Of a stretch of DNA of 64,000 nucleotides, positions 8,963 through 18,099 are shown piece after piece; position 1 is the first letter of the stretch; every line of letters starts with the position of its first letter. The notes under the pieces are model-generated. The model had not been told where the DNA came from, ran no database searches, and worked only from the letters and a program-made list of their open reading frames with translations. Location of the stretch: positions 124,001 to 188,000 of the forward strand of contig NZ_JAVXZY010000010.1 in NCBI RefSeq assembly GCF_032337115.1, in the 5' to 3' direction. Source of the DNA: Roseateles_C aquae. Lineage in GTDB: Bacteria > Pseudomonadota > Gammaproteobacteria > Burkholderiales > Burkholderiaceae_C. The position numbers and the translations under genes were made by a program.

Positions 8963-10195
8963 ATGCCAAGCCCCAGCGCCGCTCCTGCCGCCCGCCTCCG
9001 CCGGTTTGCCCGCCTTGGCGGCATGGCGCTGCCCTGCCTGCTGGCCTTGCAGGCTTGCGGCGGCGGCGAGGCATCGCCGGCCACCGCCGCTCCGGCGATG
9101 GCATCACCCTCAGCCAAGGCCAGACTGGGTGAGCGCATCTTCAACGACCGCAATCTCAGTGGCTCCGGCCGCATGTCTTGCGCCAGCTGCCACGACCCCG
9201 CCTTCAGCCACGGTCCGCCGAATCGTCTGGCGGTACAGATTGGCGGCGAGTTCGAGACCGAGTTCGGCCTGCGGGCCGCGCCTGCGCTGCGCTATCTCGA
9301 CCGCCTGCCCGCCTTCAGCACTGGCGATGGCGAACCCGGCTCGCTGCGTGGCGGCCTGATGGCCGATGGCCGGGCCGACAGCCTGGCACAGCAGGCCCGG
9401 CTGCCCTTCTTCAACCGACGCGAGATGGACAACGGCAGCCCGGCCGTGCTGGCTGCCAAGCTGCGCCGCGCGGCCTATGCGGCGGAGTTCGTCCAGGCCT
9501 TTGGCGAGGCCGCCAGTGACGAGGCCAAGGTCGACCAGGCCGCCGAGGCCCTGCAGGCCTTTCAGCGCGAAGACAGCCGCTTCCACCCCTACGACAGCAA
9601 GTTCGACCAGGCGCGCGCCGGCCGGCTGCAGCTGTCGGCGGCCGAGCAACGCGGCCTCAAGGTCTTCAGCGACCCGGCCGGCGGCAACTGCGCCAGCTGC
9701 CACCCGGCGAGTACGGCCGACGGCAGCGCGCCGGTGTTCACAACCTTCGGCTATTTCGCGCTCGGCGTGCCGCGCAACCGCACACTGGCCAGCACGCAGG
9801 ATGCGAGCCAGTTTGACTTGGGCGTCTGTGGCCCGCAGCGCCAGGATCTGAGTGCGGCGCGCTACTGCGGCCTGTTCCGCATGCCCAGCCTGCGCAATGT
9901 GGCGACGCGGCCGGTGTTCTTTCATAACGGCCAGATGAGCAGCCTGGCTCAGGTACTGAGCTTCTACAACAGCCGTGATCTGGACCCGGCGCGCTGGTAT
10001 GCGCTGGCCGAGGGTCAGGCCTTGCCCTATGACGATCTGCCGCCGGCGCTGCGCGGCAATGTCACGCGGCAGGCGCCGTTCAATTCATTGAAGGCGCCGA
10101 TGAGCGAGGCCGATCTGCGCGATCTGCAATGCTTTCTGCAGACGCTCAGCGATGGCCATGTTGCCGGCGCGGCGCCGGCACCCGGCTGTGACTGA
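8963..10195 (+). CDS. di-haem cytochrome c peroxidase (MauG/CcpA type) lipoprotein
   Basis: A 410-residue secreted protein with two haem c attachment motifs, both CASCH (C73/C76/H77 and C243/C246/H247), in the arrangement of the bacterial cytochrome c peroxidase/MauG superfamily. Family phrases include NDRNLSGSGRMSCASC near the first haem and FRMPSLRNVATRPVFFHNGQ near the second. A lipobox-like LLALQAC places Cys32 as a likely acylated residue, followed by GGGE. The family reduces hydrogen peroxide or performs oxidative modification of partner proteins or ligands. I chose ATG 8963; an upstream in-frame start at 8861 would add 34 residues before the signal sequence. It is divergent from the propeller lipoprotein. 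Confidence 0.9.
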   Translation: MPSPSAAPAARLRRFARLGGMALPCLLALQACGGGEASPATAAPAMASPSAKARLGERIFNDRNLSGSGRMSCASCHDPAFSHGPPNRLAVQIGGEFETEFGLRAAPALRYLDRLPAFSTGDGEPGSLRGGLMADGRADSLAQQARLPFFNRREMDNGSPAVLAAKLRRAAYAAEFVQAFGEAASDEAKVDQAAEALQAFQREDSRFHPYDSKFDQARAGRLQLSAAEQRGLKVFSDPAGGNCASCHPASTADGSAPVFTTFGYFALGVPRNRTLASTQDASQFDLGVCGPQRQDLSAARYCGLFRMPSLRNVATRPVFFHNGQMSSLAQVLSFYNSRDLDPARWYALAEGQALPYDDLPPALRGNVTRQAPFNSLKAPMSEADLRDLQCFLQTLSDGHVAGAAPAPGCD

Positions 10196-10319
10196 AGTTT
10201 TGACCAGGGCGAGTCTGCTGTTTGTCTGCGTAAAGACTGGTCGGACAAGCGCTTTGTCGCCAGCGGTAACATGAAAAGCAATCGGCAAATTAGCCGCATG
10301 AGGGTAGGGAGGGAGTGAA

Positions 10320-12659
10320 ATGAGGAATTCGGTGATTTCCACCGGGATGTTGGCCGCGCTGTTGTCAACGGCACTGCTGTTGGCATCTTGTGGCGGCGGC
10401 AATGATCAAGCGGTGACGGCGATACCGGCGAGTGTGTCGATCGCTGCACCCAGATCAGTCGAATCAGCCACCGCTGTGCAATTCGGTAGCTCGGCAGGTG
10501 CGCTGGCGGGCCTCAAATACCAGTGGGATTTTGGCGACGGCAGCAGTAGCAACGAGGCGGCGCCCAGCCACAGCTATACCCGCGGTGGGGATTTCGAGGT
10601 GCTGCTCAAGGTCAGCAACGCGGCCGGAGAGAGTCGTGAAACCCGCACCAAGCTGACCATCACCAATCTTGCGAATGTGCGCGGGCTGGAGTGCAGCGGC
10701 CCCGAAAACACCGGTTGGTGCTGGCAGAGCCCGCGGCCCACCGGCAACGCCATCGCGACTGTCTACTTTGTGGATGCCAGCACCGGTTGGCGCGGGGGCG
10801 AGGCTGGCGATGTGTTTAGCACTGTCGATGGCGGGGTCACCTGGCAACGCCAGCGATCAACGGCGATGGGAAGCATCTTCCGCTTTAAGTTCTTGGACCG
10901 CCAAACTGGCTGGGCCTTGAGCAGCCTCGGTGAGGTGTTGAGAACGGGCGACGGAGGCAAGTCATGGGCCGTGTCGGCCTTGCCCGTCGCGCCTGTCGGC
11001 CAGGATGCTTCTGACATCGAGGCAACGAACGCCAAAGCCATCTACGCCAAGCTGGACAGCAAGGTGTTTGCGAGCAGCGATGGCGGCGTGACCTGGCGAA
11101 GCATTGCGGGACAAGCCGACGTCTCTCCTGCCGGCAGGGTTTGGACTCTGCAAGGTAACAGCCTGCAAGTCACTGACGATGGTGGTCTGACATTCACCAG
11201 CGTGCTGGAATTCGCAGGCCAGACGTATGGAGACACTTTGCTGCGTGTGGGCGAAACGCGTGCAGTAGTGGTCCGCAGGGGCAAGTGGGCCGACAGTGAT
11301 CCGGGCACTTACACGACGATCGATGGTGGCAAGAGTTGGCAAAAGATGGTGGATGGCTATTTCACCCCCTATGGCCTTCAGCCGGCCTGGGTTTCAGCCG
11401 ATGGCCGGGTATTCGTTGCCTACGCTGCAAGGCAACCCGAAGCGGAGAGCAACTGGTACCGCAGTGAGGATGCCGGCCAGCACTGGACGTATATGGGGAG
11501 CGGAACCGATGTCGGCAGGTATTCCGCCACGCCAGCGGGAACGCTGCTGCACCATAACGCCAGAAGTGGCGTCTATGAACTCAGCCAGGATGGCTGGACA
11601 TGGCAGGCTGTACGCGCATGCACTGACGGCGTGATGCGCTATGCGGAAAAGACGGGCTTGCTCGTATGTCAGCGGTCGATGGATCTGCGTACGCAGTTCT
11701 ATTTGAGCAAAGACATGGGCAAGAACTGGCAGCTGATCGTGGATGTCGACCGGTCCAACCATCAGGACATCGACGGGCAAAATTGGCCTCGTTCTCTGCT
11801 GGACTTCAGCGATGCCAAACACGGCTTTCTGATTGACGCAAGTGGCAACGGCCGCAGCACCGCTGATGGTGGGGCGACCTGGCAACTCAAGGCAGCGGGG
11901 CTCGGTAGGGGCAGTTGGCTCCGGCTCGTCGGGAATCGAACCGCCTGGATGATCAATGCCCAAGGGAAGTTGGTCAAATCCATAGATGGCGGTGAGACTT
12001 GGATTGAGAACGACGGCGCGACTTACATCGGCGAGAAGAACAGCCCCAAAGTCAGTTACGTCGCCCTTGGCTTCGAGAATGAGGCGCTGGGTTGGTATCG
12101 GCGCATCAACCCCAATGGCGACTACATGTTCACGCAGTATGGGGTTACGCGTGACGGCGGCTTGAGCTGGGAGCGAGTCTCCTTCCCCTTGCCCTACTAC
12201 GTTGCCTCGATGCGCCTCGGCTCAAAAGCCTGGCTGGCATTGAGCGATGGGGCCCAAGAGCTGCTGGTGTCCACGGACAACGGCAAGACCTGGGTCGTCA
12301 ACCGTAACCCGGAGGAGATCAGGGCCCCTGTCTTCTCAGACGATGCGACGATTTGGGCGGTCTCCAGCGCCGGAAGCCGGCTTCTCAAGTCAGAGGACTT
12401 TGGCGCTCACTGGAGCGAGGTCAGCTTGCCCGCGACTTCCAGAATTCTGACTGACGTCAAGTTCGCGAATGCGAAGGTGGGCTGGGTCGTTGGTGATTCT
12501 GGCTTGATCTTGAAGACGCAGGACGGCGGCAAGACCTGGCAGCAGCAGGCCAGTGGTACCAAGTTGATGCTTACCAGCATCTGCGTCGTCGACACCCAGA
12601 CGGCCTGGGTCATGGGGCGAGAAGGCGTTGTGCTGGCCACAGGAACCGGCGGCGACTGA
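10320..12659 (+). CDS. PKD-domain and Ycf48/BNR-like propeller lipoprotein
   Basis: A 779-residue lipoprotein: signal with Cys24 (LLASC) followed by GGGN, then a PKD-type domain at residues about 40-115 (YQWDFGDGSSSNEAAPSHSY), then a long array of sialidase/Ycf48-like blades. The blades repeat the Asp-box-like phrase D-G-G-x-T/S-W (VDGGVTWQRQ, GDGGKSWAVS, SDGGVTWRSI, IDGGKSWQKM, TDNGKTWVVN, QDGGKTWQQQ) coupled to T-G-W or V-G-W turns. The cell role is unknown; such proteins are exported and may bind surface polymers. A GGGAGGGA ribosome site precedes the ATG. Base composition is somewhat less GC-biased than in recG next door, which fits an accessory gene. Confidence 0.85.
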   Translation: MRNSVISTGMLAALLSTALLLASCGGGNDQAVTAIPASVSIAAPRSVESATAVQFGSSAGALAGLKYQWDFGDGSSSNEAAPSHSYTRGGDFEVLLKVSNAAGESRETRTKLTITNLANVRGLECSGPENTGWCWQSPRPTGNAIATVYFVDASTGWRGGEAGDVFSTVDGGVTWQRQRSTAMGSIFRFKFLDRQTGWALSSLGEVLRTGDGGKSWAVSALPVAPVGQDASDIEATNAKAIYAKLDSKVFASSDGGVTWRSIAGQADVSPAGRVWTLQGNSLQVTDDGGLTFTSVLEFAGQTYGDTLLRVGETRAVVVRRGKWADSDPGTYTTIDGGKSWQKMVDGYFTPYGLQPAWVSADGRVFVAYAARQPEAESNWYRSEDAGQHWTYMGSGTDVGRYSATPAGTLLHHNARSGVYELSQDGWTWQAVRACTDGVMRYAEKTGLLVCQRSMDLRTQFYLSKDMGKNWQLIVDVDRSNHQDIDGQNWPRSLLDFSDAKHGFLIDASGNGRSTADGGATWQLKAAGLGRGSWLRLVGNRTAWMINAQGKLVKSIDGGETWIENDGATYIGEKNSPKVSYVALGFENEALGWYRRINPNGDYMFTQYGVTRDGGLSWERVSFPLPYYVASMRLGSKAWLALSDGAQELLVSTDNGKTWVVNRNPEEIRAPVFSDDATIWAVSSAGSRLLKSEDFGAHWSEVSLPATSRILTDVKFANAKVGWVVGDSGLILKTQDGGKTWQQQASGTKLMLTSICVVDTQTAWVMGREGVVLATGTGGD

Positions 12660-12668
12660 GGACTCCTG

Positions 12669-14786
12669 TCAGGCCTTCAGAAACTCCGCCTTGCTGCCCA
12701 GCCAGCGGCTGATCTGGCGCTGTGCGGCATCGGCGTGTTCATCGAGCAGCCGCGGCGCCAGCGCGCGGGCGGCCTGTAGCAGCGGTGCGTCTTCCTGCAG
12801 ATCGGCAAAGCGCAGCAGCTCGGCGCCGCTCTGGCGCGAGCCCATGAATTCGCCAGGGCCGCGGATGTCGAGGTCGCGGCGGGCGATTTCGAAGCCGTCG
12901 TTGGTCTCGGCCATGGCCTTGAGGCGCGACTTGCCGGTGTCGGACAGCGGGCCGGTGTAGAGCAGCACGCAGACGCTGGCCACCGCACCGCGGCCGACGC
13001 GACCGCGCAGCTGGTGCAGCTGCGAGAGGCCAAAGCGCTCGGCATGCTCGATCACCATCAGGCTGGCATTGGGCACGTCAACGCCGACCTCGATCACCGT
13101 CGTGGCCACCAGCACGCCCATGCGGCCGCCGGCGAACTCGGCCATCACCGCGGCTTTCTCGGCTGTCGGCATGCGGCCGTGCAGCAAGCCCACCGGCTGG
13201 CCGGGCAGCGCGGCGCTGAGTTCGGCATGGGTCTCGGTGGCGTTCTTCAGGTCCAGCGCCTCGCTCTCCTCGATCAGCGGGCAGACCCAGTAGACCTGGC
13301 GGCCGCGCTCGACCTCGTCGGCGATCTTGGCGATCACCTCGTCGCGCTTGCCATCGGCAAACACCTTGGTGACGATGGGCGTGCGGCCGGGCGGCAGCTC
13401 GTCGATGGTGCTGACGTCGAGATCGGCAAAGTAGGTCATCGCCAGCGTGCGCGGAATCGGCGTGGCGCTCATCATCAGCATGTGCGGCTCCAAGGCAGGC
13501 GGCTGTCCGCCATGGGGGCGCGCGGCCCCGGCGTCGCCGTGGCCTTGCAGCTTCATCCGCAGCGCCAGGCGCTGGGCCACGCCGAAGCGGTGCTGCTCGT
13601 CGATGATGGCCAGGCCCAGGCGCTTGAACTGCACCTTGTCCTCGATCACCGCGTGGGTGCCGACGATCAGCTGCGCCTCGCCCGAGGCGGCGGCGTCCAG
13701 CATCTTCTGCCGCGCCTTGCCCTTGATGCTGCCGGTCAGCCAGGCGACCTGAATGCCCAGCGGGTCCAGCCAGGCGACCAGCTTCTTGAAATGCTGCTCG
13801 GCCAGGATTTCGGTCGGCGCCATCAGCGCGCATTGCCAACCCGCCGCCATGCTGACCGCCGCGGCCATGGCCGCCACCACCGTCTTGCCCGAGCCGACAT
13901 CGCCCTGCAGCAGCCGGTGCATGGGCTGCGGCCGTGCCAGGTCCTGGGCGATTTCTTCGCAGACCCGCTGCTGTGCCGCCGTCAGTGCAAAGGGCAGGGC
14001 GCCGAGCAGCTGTTCATGCAGGCCGCCGGCTTGAGCACGCAGCGCCGGCGCGCGCAGCAGCGCGCGCTCGCGTTGGGCCTGCTTCTGGCTCAGCTGCTGA
14101 GCCAGCAACTCCTCGAACTTGAGCCGCTGCCAGGCCGGGTGGCTGTGGTCTTCCAGCGTGGCCAGCGACACCCTCGGTGGCGGGTGGTGCAGAAAATTCA
14201 GCGCCTCGCGCAGCGACGGCAGCGTCTTGGGCACGGCGAAGGCGGGCAGCACCTCGTCCAGCGGCGCGCGCTGCAGCGCCGAGGCGATGGCCTTGCGCAG
14301 ATAGGCCTGCGGCAGCCCGGCGCTGGCCGGGTAGACCGGCGTCAGCGCGCTGGCCAGTGGGGTGTCGTCGTTGACGGCCTTAAAGCTCGGGTGAACCATC
14401 TCGCGGCCGAAGAAGCCGCCACGCAGCTCGCCGCGCACGCGCAGGCGCTGGCCAACGGCCATGGTCTTCTGATGCGAAGGGTAGAAGTGCAGAAAGCGCA
14501 GCAACAGCTCGGCGCCGCTGTCGTCGCGCAGGCGCACCAGCAGCTGGCGCCGGCCGCGCAGCTCGATCCGCGACTCGGTCACCTCGCCCTCGCACTGCAC
14601 GGTGTCGCCCTCGCGCGCCTGGGCAATTGGCGTCAGCTGGGTTTCGTCCTCATAGCGCAGCGGCAGGTGCAGGGCCAGATCGATATCGCGCTTCAGGCCC
14701 AGCTTTTCCATCGCCTTCTGGGGCGCGGACTTGGCGGCGGCTTTGGGGGGGGCTGTGCTGGGATCGGCCTTGGGCATGGCCGGCAT
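12669..14786 (-). CDS. recG: ATP-dependent DNA helicase RecG
   Basis: RecG unwinds stalled replication forks and Holliday junctions. The wedge/OB domain lies in residues about 40-180 (LPLRYEDETQLTPIAQAREG). Helicase motif I is GDVGSGKT at residues about 295-302, motif II is DEQHRFG, motif III is MSATPIPRTLAMT, and motif VI reads HQLRGRVGRG. The protein is 705 residues from the ATG at 14786, close to the E. coli length. The open frame extends to 14987 but the extra residues do not resemble RecG. A Gly/His/Pro-rich insertion (GHGDAGAARPHGGQ) sits between motifs II and III. The 3' end is 9 bases from the convergent PKD lipoprotein gene. Confidence 0.95.
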   Translation of the reverse strand: MPAMPKADPSTAPPKAAAKSAPQKAMEKLGLKRDIDLALHLPLRYEDETQLTPIAQAREGDTVQCEGEVTESRIELRGRRQLLVRLRDDSGAELLLRFLHFYPSHQKTMAVGQRLRVRGELRGGFFGREMVHPSFKAVNDDTPLASALTPVYPASAGLPQAYLRKAIASALQRAPLDEVLPAFAVPKTLPSLREALNFLHHPPPRVSLATLEDHSHPAWQRLKFEELLAQQLSQKQAQRERALLRAPALRAQAGGLHEQLLGALPFALTAAQQRVCEEIAQDLARPQPMHRLLQGDVGSGKTVVAAMAAAVSMAAGWQCALMAPTEILAEQHFKKLVAWLDPLGIQVAWLTGSIKGKARQKMLDAAASGEAQLIVGTHAVIEDKVQFKRLGLAIIDEQHRFGVAQRLALRMKLQGHGDAGAARPHGGQPPALEPHMLMMSATPIPRTLAMTYFADLDVSTIDELPPGRTPIVTKVFADGKRDEVIAKIADEVERGRQVYWVCPLIEESEALDLKNATETHAELSAALPGQPVGLLHGRMPTAEKAAVMAEFAGGRMGVLVATTVIEVGVDVPNASLMVIEHAERFGLSQLHQLRGRVGRGAVASVCVLLYTGPLSDTGKSRLKAMAETNDGFEIARRDLDIRGPGEFMGSRQSGAELLRFADLQEDAPLLQAARALAPRLLDEHADAAQRQISRWLGSKAEFLKA

Positions 14787-14880
14787 TGTGCCCAAGCTCG
14801 TCGCCAAGGTCGGCACAATGCGAGCATCGGGCCTTGCAGGGCATGGCCCGCCCTGCGGGTGGGGACGGAAAGGGATGGAT

Positions 14881-15414
14881 ATGCGAATGACAGGGATGGC
14901 AGTCTGCGCCGTGCTGCTGGCTTTGAGCGGCTGTGCCAGCATGAGCGAGGACCAATGCCGGCGCGCCGACTGGCAGCAGCAGGGCACGCGCGACGGCCGC
15001 GATGGCTATGGGCGTGACCGTGTGGGCGACCACGCCGAGGCCTGCGCCAAGGTCGGCGTCGTGCCCGACGAGCCGCGCTGGCTGACGGGCTGGAGCGATG
15101 GCGTGCGGCAGTACTGCCGCCCGGCACGTGGCTGGGAGCTGGGCCTGCGTGGCGAGTATTACCGCGGTGTCTGCGCCGATCAGCCGGGCGGCGATGAGTT
15201 CGAGCGCTACTACGAGGCGGCCAAGCGCGTGTACACGCTCGGCCAGCAGCTCGATCGCAATTACAGCGAGATGCAGCGGCTGGAACGCAGTCTGGCCGAT
15301 GCCAAGACCGACGAGGAACGCAAGCAGCTGCGCGCCCAGCTGCGCGAGCTGGACATCGAGCAGCAGCGCCTGCGTGCGCGCCAGCGCGTCGAACTGACGA
15401 ACGCACCGCGATGA
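14881..15414 (+). CDS. DUF2799-type lipoprotein
   Basis: A 177-residue lipoprotein with signal and lipobox (LLALSGC, Cys18). The mature part matches the DUF2799 pattern as I know it: C-x3-DW-x3-G-x2-DG near the N-terminus (CRRADWQQQGTRDGRDGYG), then a spaced Cys, GW-x2-G-x3-YC, and GLRGEYYRGVC. The C-terminal third (residues about 130-177) is a charged coiled coil rich in Gln, Arg and Leu. The family's function is unknown. I chose ATG 14881, five bases after AAGGGA; ATG 14875 is in the same frame. It is divergent from recG. Confidence 0.8.
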   Translation: MRMTGMAVCAVLLALSGCASMSEDQCRRADWQQQGTRDGRDGYGRDRVGDHAEACAKVGVVPDEPRWLTGWSDGVRQYCRPARGWELGLRGEYYRGVCADQPGGDEFERYYEAAKRVYTLGQQLDRNYSEMQRLERSLADAKTDEERKQLRAQLRELDIEQQRLRARQRVELTNAPR

Positions 15415-15432
15415 ACGGGCGAGTCGCCTGCC

Positions 15433-16203
15433 TCAGCTGATGTAGCGTTGGCGCAGCCGCTCGTAGCGGCCGTCGCGCTTGATCGCATCGAGCGCCTGCT
15501 GCAGGCGCTTGACCAGTGCCGAGTCCGCATCGGCGCGCAGGCCGTACCAGTAGGCGCTGCTGACGTCAAAGTCCAGCACCGGCTGCAGCGTGCTGGCCGG
15601 CAGTTGCAGCTGACGCAGGTTCCAGGCCGCGGCCCAGTCCAGCATCAGCAGATAGTCCATGCGACCGGCCAGCAGCTTGCGCAGATTGTTGGCGTCGTCG
15701 ATGCCCAGCTCGATGTTCACCCCGGGCTTGAAGCCCTCGGCCAGCAGCCGCTGCACGGCGGCCGAGCCACGCCGCACACCGAGCTTCGCCTGCTTCAGTT
15801 CGGCCAGGCTGCCGAGCTTGAGATCGCGGCGGCTGGCCAGCTTGTAGATCAGGATGCGCCGCGGGCTGATCGGCCCCACCCATTGGTACTGCGCCTCGCG
15901 TTCCGGCGTGCGGGTCAGCGAGAACAGCAGGCCGCGCGGGTTGGCCTCGGCCAGCTGCAGCGCGCGTGCCCAGGGCAGCACCTCAAGCGTCAGCGGCAGG
16001 CCGGCCTGAATCGCCATCAGGCGCAGCAGCTCAACGCTGAAGCCCTGCGCGCCGTCCTTGTCGTGATAGTTCAGCGGCGGCAGATCTTCGGTGTAGCCGA
16101 CCAGCGCCTGCTCGCTCGCCCAGGCGGGACGGGCGGGCGCAGCCGTGGCGGCCAGCGCAAGGAGCAGGGAACGGCGCCGGGAGTCCGGCAGGGCAGGCAA
16201 CAT
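15433..16203 (-). CDS. periplasmic substrate-binding protein, amino-acid-type (SBP family 3)
   Basis: A 256-residue secreted protein. The twin-Arg-like N-terminus (RRRSLLLALAATAAPARPAWA) ends in an AWA cleavage site. The mature body follows the family 3 binding-protein pattern: GYTEDLPPLNY, GFSVELLRLMAIQAGL, LTRTPEREAQYQWVGPI, a mid-protein hinge LGVRRGSAAVQRLLAEGF and a C-terminal LQQALDAIKRDGRYERLRQRY. No permease or ATPase gene is nearby, so it may act as an orphan receptor or with a transporter elsewhere. Ligand unknown. Confidence 0.8.
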   Translation of the reverse strand: MLPALPDSRRRSLLLALAATAAPARPAWASEQALVGYTEDLPPLNYHDKDGAQGFSVELLRLMAIQAGLPLTLEVLPWARALQLAEANPRGLLFSLTRTPEREAQYQWVGPISPRRILIYKLASRRDLKLGSLAELKQAKLGVRRGSAAVQRLLAEGFKPGVNIELGIDDANNLRKLLAGRMDYLLMLDWAAAWNLRQLQLPASTLQPVLDFDVSSAYWYGLRADADSALVKRLQQALDAIKRDGRYERLRQRYIS

Positions 16204-16300
16204 GGCGGGCAGTCTAGGCCCGAATCATGACGCCCGCATGGGGCAGCGGCGCCATACCGTCAAGAACGCACGGCGGCGAGGCTGCGTATCATCGCCGGCC

Positions 16301-16972
16301 ATGCCGCCCGCGCCACGCTCCGCCATCGAAGCCCTGTACTACGGCCGCCGCCGCCGGTTGATGTTTCGCGCCGGCACCTATCTGGCGCTGCTGCGCAGCA
16401 TGGCGGTGGGCGATCTGGTCCAGCACTTCTACCGCCACAGCGCGCTGGTGGCGCACACCCAGGCGCGCCTGGCCCGCACCCGCAACACCTTGCGCCAGCT
16501 GATCTGCCATGGCTTTGACAGCGACGAGGGCAGGCAGGCCTTGGCGCGGCTGCGTGCCGCCCATGCGGGGGTTGACGCCAGCGCCGACGATTACCGCTAC
16601 GTGCTGGCGCTGTTCATGCTGGAGCCGCTGCGCTGGAACGAGGCACGGGGCGGCGCGCCCTTGGACGAGGCCGAAGCCACGCTGCTGCTGGACTTCTGGG
16701 CCCGCGTGGGCGAGGCCATGGGCCTGCCCGACTGCCGCCTCGATCTGGCCGCCTGGCGGGCCTTTCAGCGCCGCTACGAGCAGCAGCGCTGGTGCTACAC
16801 GCCCGAGGGCGAGCAGCTGGCTCGCGCCTGCCTGCGCGAGGTGGTGACGCTGTCGCTGCCCTGGGGCACGCGTGGCCTGTTTCGCGCGCTGATGCTGCGG
16901 GGCCTGGACCCGGCACTGCGCGAGCTGCTGCGCTTGCCGGCTGCGCCTTGGTGGGCGCGGCTGATCGGCTAG
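16301..16972 (+). CDS. MpaB/rubber-oxygenase-like (DUF2236) protein
   Basis: A 223-residue protein without signal peptide. The layout resembles the DUF2236/MpaB oxygenase superfamily that includes latex-clearing protein: an early helix with RLARTRNTL (Arg and Thr matching the conserved R-x2-x-T stretch near the haem in that family), then LARLRAAHAGVDASADDYRYV, LFMLEPLRWNEA, and a C-terminal LRELLRLPAAPWWARLIG that resembles the family's final helices. It is shorter than secreted latex-clearing proteins and is probably cytoplasmic. Substrate and cofactor are unknown. Its stop overlaps the convergent esterase gene by four bases. Confidence 0.6.
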   Translation: MPPAPRSAIEALYYGRRRRLMFRAGTYLALLRSMAVGDLVQHFYRHSALVAHTQARLARTRNTLRQLICHGFDSDEGRQALARLRAAHAGVDASADDYRYVLALFMLEPLRWNEARGGAPLDEAEATLLLDFWARVGEAMGLPDCRLDLAAWRAFQRRYEQQRWCYTPEGEQLARACLREVVTLSLPWGTRGLFRALMLRGLDPALRELLRLPAAPWWARLIG

Positions 16973-18099
16973 GGCAGCGCGCGGGCGAAGAAGTCGAGCG
17001 CCTGGGTCAGCACCTCGCGATGGACGTCGGCGCGGGGCCGCTGAGGCGTATCGCTGCACAGCGCTGGCAGCCTCGCCGCCGCGGCCTTGCTGCAGCGGCT
17101 CAGAAAACTGTAATGGCCGGCACCGTCAAGCACGCTGATGCGGGCCTGCGCCAGTCGGCGGCTGGCCGGCAGGGCGGTGAACGCGGCCGGCGCCTGATCG
17201 TCGGCGCTGCCGGCAATCAGCAGCACAGGCTGTTTGATCGCCTGCAAACTCGCCCAGTCATACAGCGGGCCCAGCACCGGCGCGAGCACCAGGGCCGCGC
17301 GCAGCCGGGCGTCTGCCAAGGGCTGCGCGGCCTGCGTGGCAAAGCTGGCCAGCCGGGGCTGCTCGCGCAGCAGCACTTGCACGTCCTGCTGGTTGTAGCG
17401 CCCCGCAATCTCGGGCGGCAGCGCGCATTGTGGGTCGCGCTGCGCGGCCGCAGCCTTGGCGCAGTGGTCGAGGCGCTGCTGCACGGCGGCTTCGTCCAGG
17501 CGCAGGCCCAGCCCGGCCAGCGCGGTATAGCCGCCCAGCGAAAAGCCGATCACGCCCATGCGCTGGGTGTCGATGCGTGGGCCCCACTGCGGATCGGCCA
17601 GCAGCCGGTCCAGCACGGCACTGAGATCGCGCGGGCGCTCCCACCAGGCCAGGAAGCCGGGCAGCTGATAGGTGGCTTCGGCGCCGGTGTTGCCATGGTG
17701 GTTCAGTGCGGCCACCAGATAGCCCTGCCGGGCCAGACCCTCGGCCAGCCAGGCCATGGCGACGGCGCTGCCGCCGGTGCCATGCGAGAGCAGCAGCAGC
17801 GGCAGGCGGCCAGCTCGTGGGGCCGCGTCGCGCTGGACCGGCGCCAGTTCAAAAGGCAGCTCGGGCCAGGCGCTGGCGGGCGCCGCTGCGTCGGTCGGGT
17901 ACCACAGCAGCGTCAGCAGCGGTCGCGCTCCATCGCTGTCCCAGGCCGCTCGTTTGTCGTCCTGCCACTGCTGTTCGCTGAGGCCGAGCGATGCCGGCGC
18001 CGTGTTCCGCGCGGCAGCGGGCACAGCGCCCGGTGCCGCAGTGCTCGTGCCACCCAGTGCCAGCAGCGCGATCAGCACGACCAGATGCAGCCGCCTCAT
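16969..18099 (-). CDS. secreted alpha/beta hydrolase (dienelactone hydrolase/PAF-acetylhydrolase type)
   Basis: A 376-residue alpha/beta hydrolase with a signal peptide (LVVLIALLALGGTSTAAPG). The oxyanion region is LLLSHGTGGSA, the nucleophile elbow is GFSLGGYTAL, an acid region follows at LLIAGSADDQAP, and the catalytic His is in DGAGHYSF. This layout resembles platelet-activating-factor acetylhydrolase-like and dienelactone-hydrolase-like esterases; the substrate is unknown. Its start overlaps the stop of the AraC-type regulator gene by four bases (ATGA), so the two are translationally coupled and the regulator probably controls this operon. Confidence 0.85.
   Translation of the reverse strand: MRRLHLVVLIALLALGGTSTAAPGAVPAAARNTAPASLGLSEQQWQDDKRAAWDSDGARPLLTLLWYPTDAAAPASAWPELPFELAPVQRDAAPRAGRLPLLLLSHGTGGSAVAMAWLAEGLARQGYLVAALNHHGNTGAEATYQLPGFLAWWERPRDLSAVLDRLLADPQWGPRIDTQRMGVIGFSLGGYTALAGLGLRLDEAAVQQRLDHCAKAAAAQRDPQCALPPEIAGRYNQQDVQVLLREQPRLASFATQAAQPLADARLRAALVLAPVLGPLYDWASLQAIKQPVLLIAGSADDQAPAAFTALPASRRLAQARISVLDGAGHYSFLSRCSKAAAARLPALCSDTPQRPRADVHREVLTQALDFFARALP

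Noticed and set aside
13014..15017. A 667-codon plus-strand open frame opposite recG
   Set aside because: Composition is Gln/His/Gly/Leu-rich, typical of antisense shadows in GC-rich genes; recG on the other strand has all helicase motifs.
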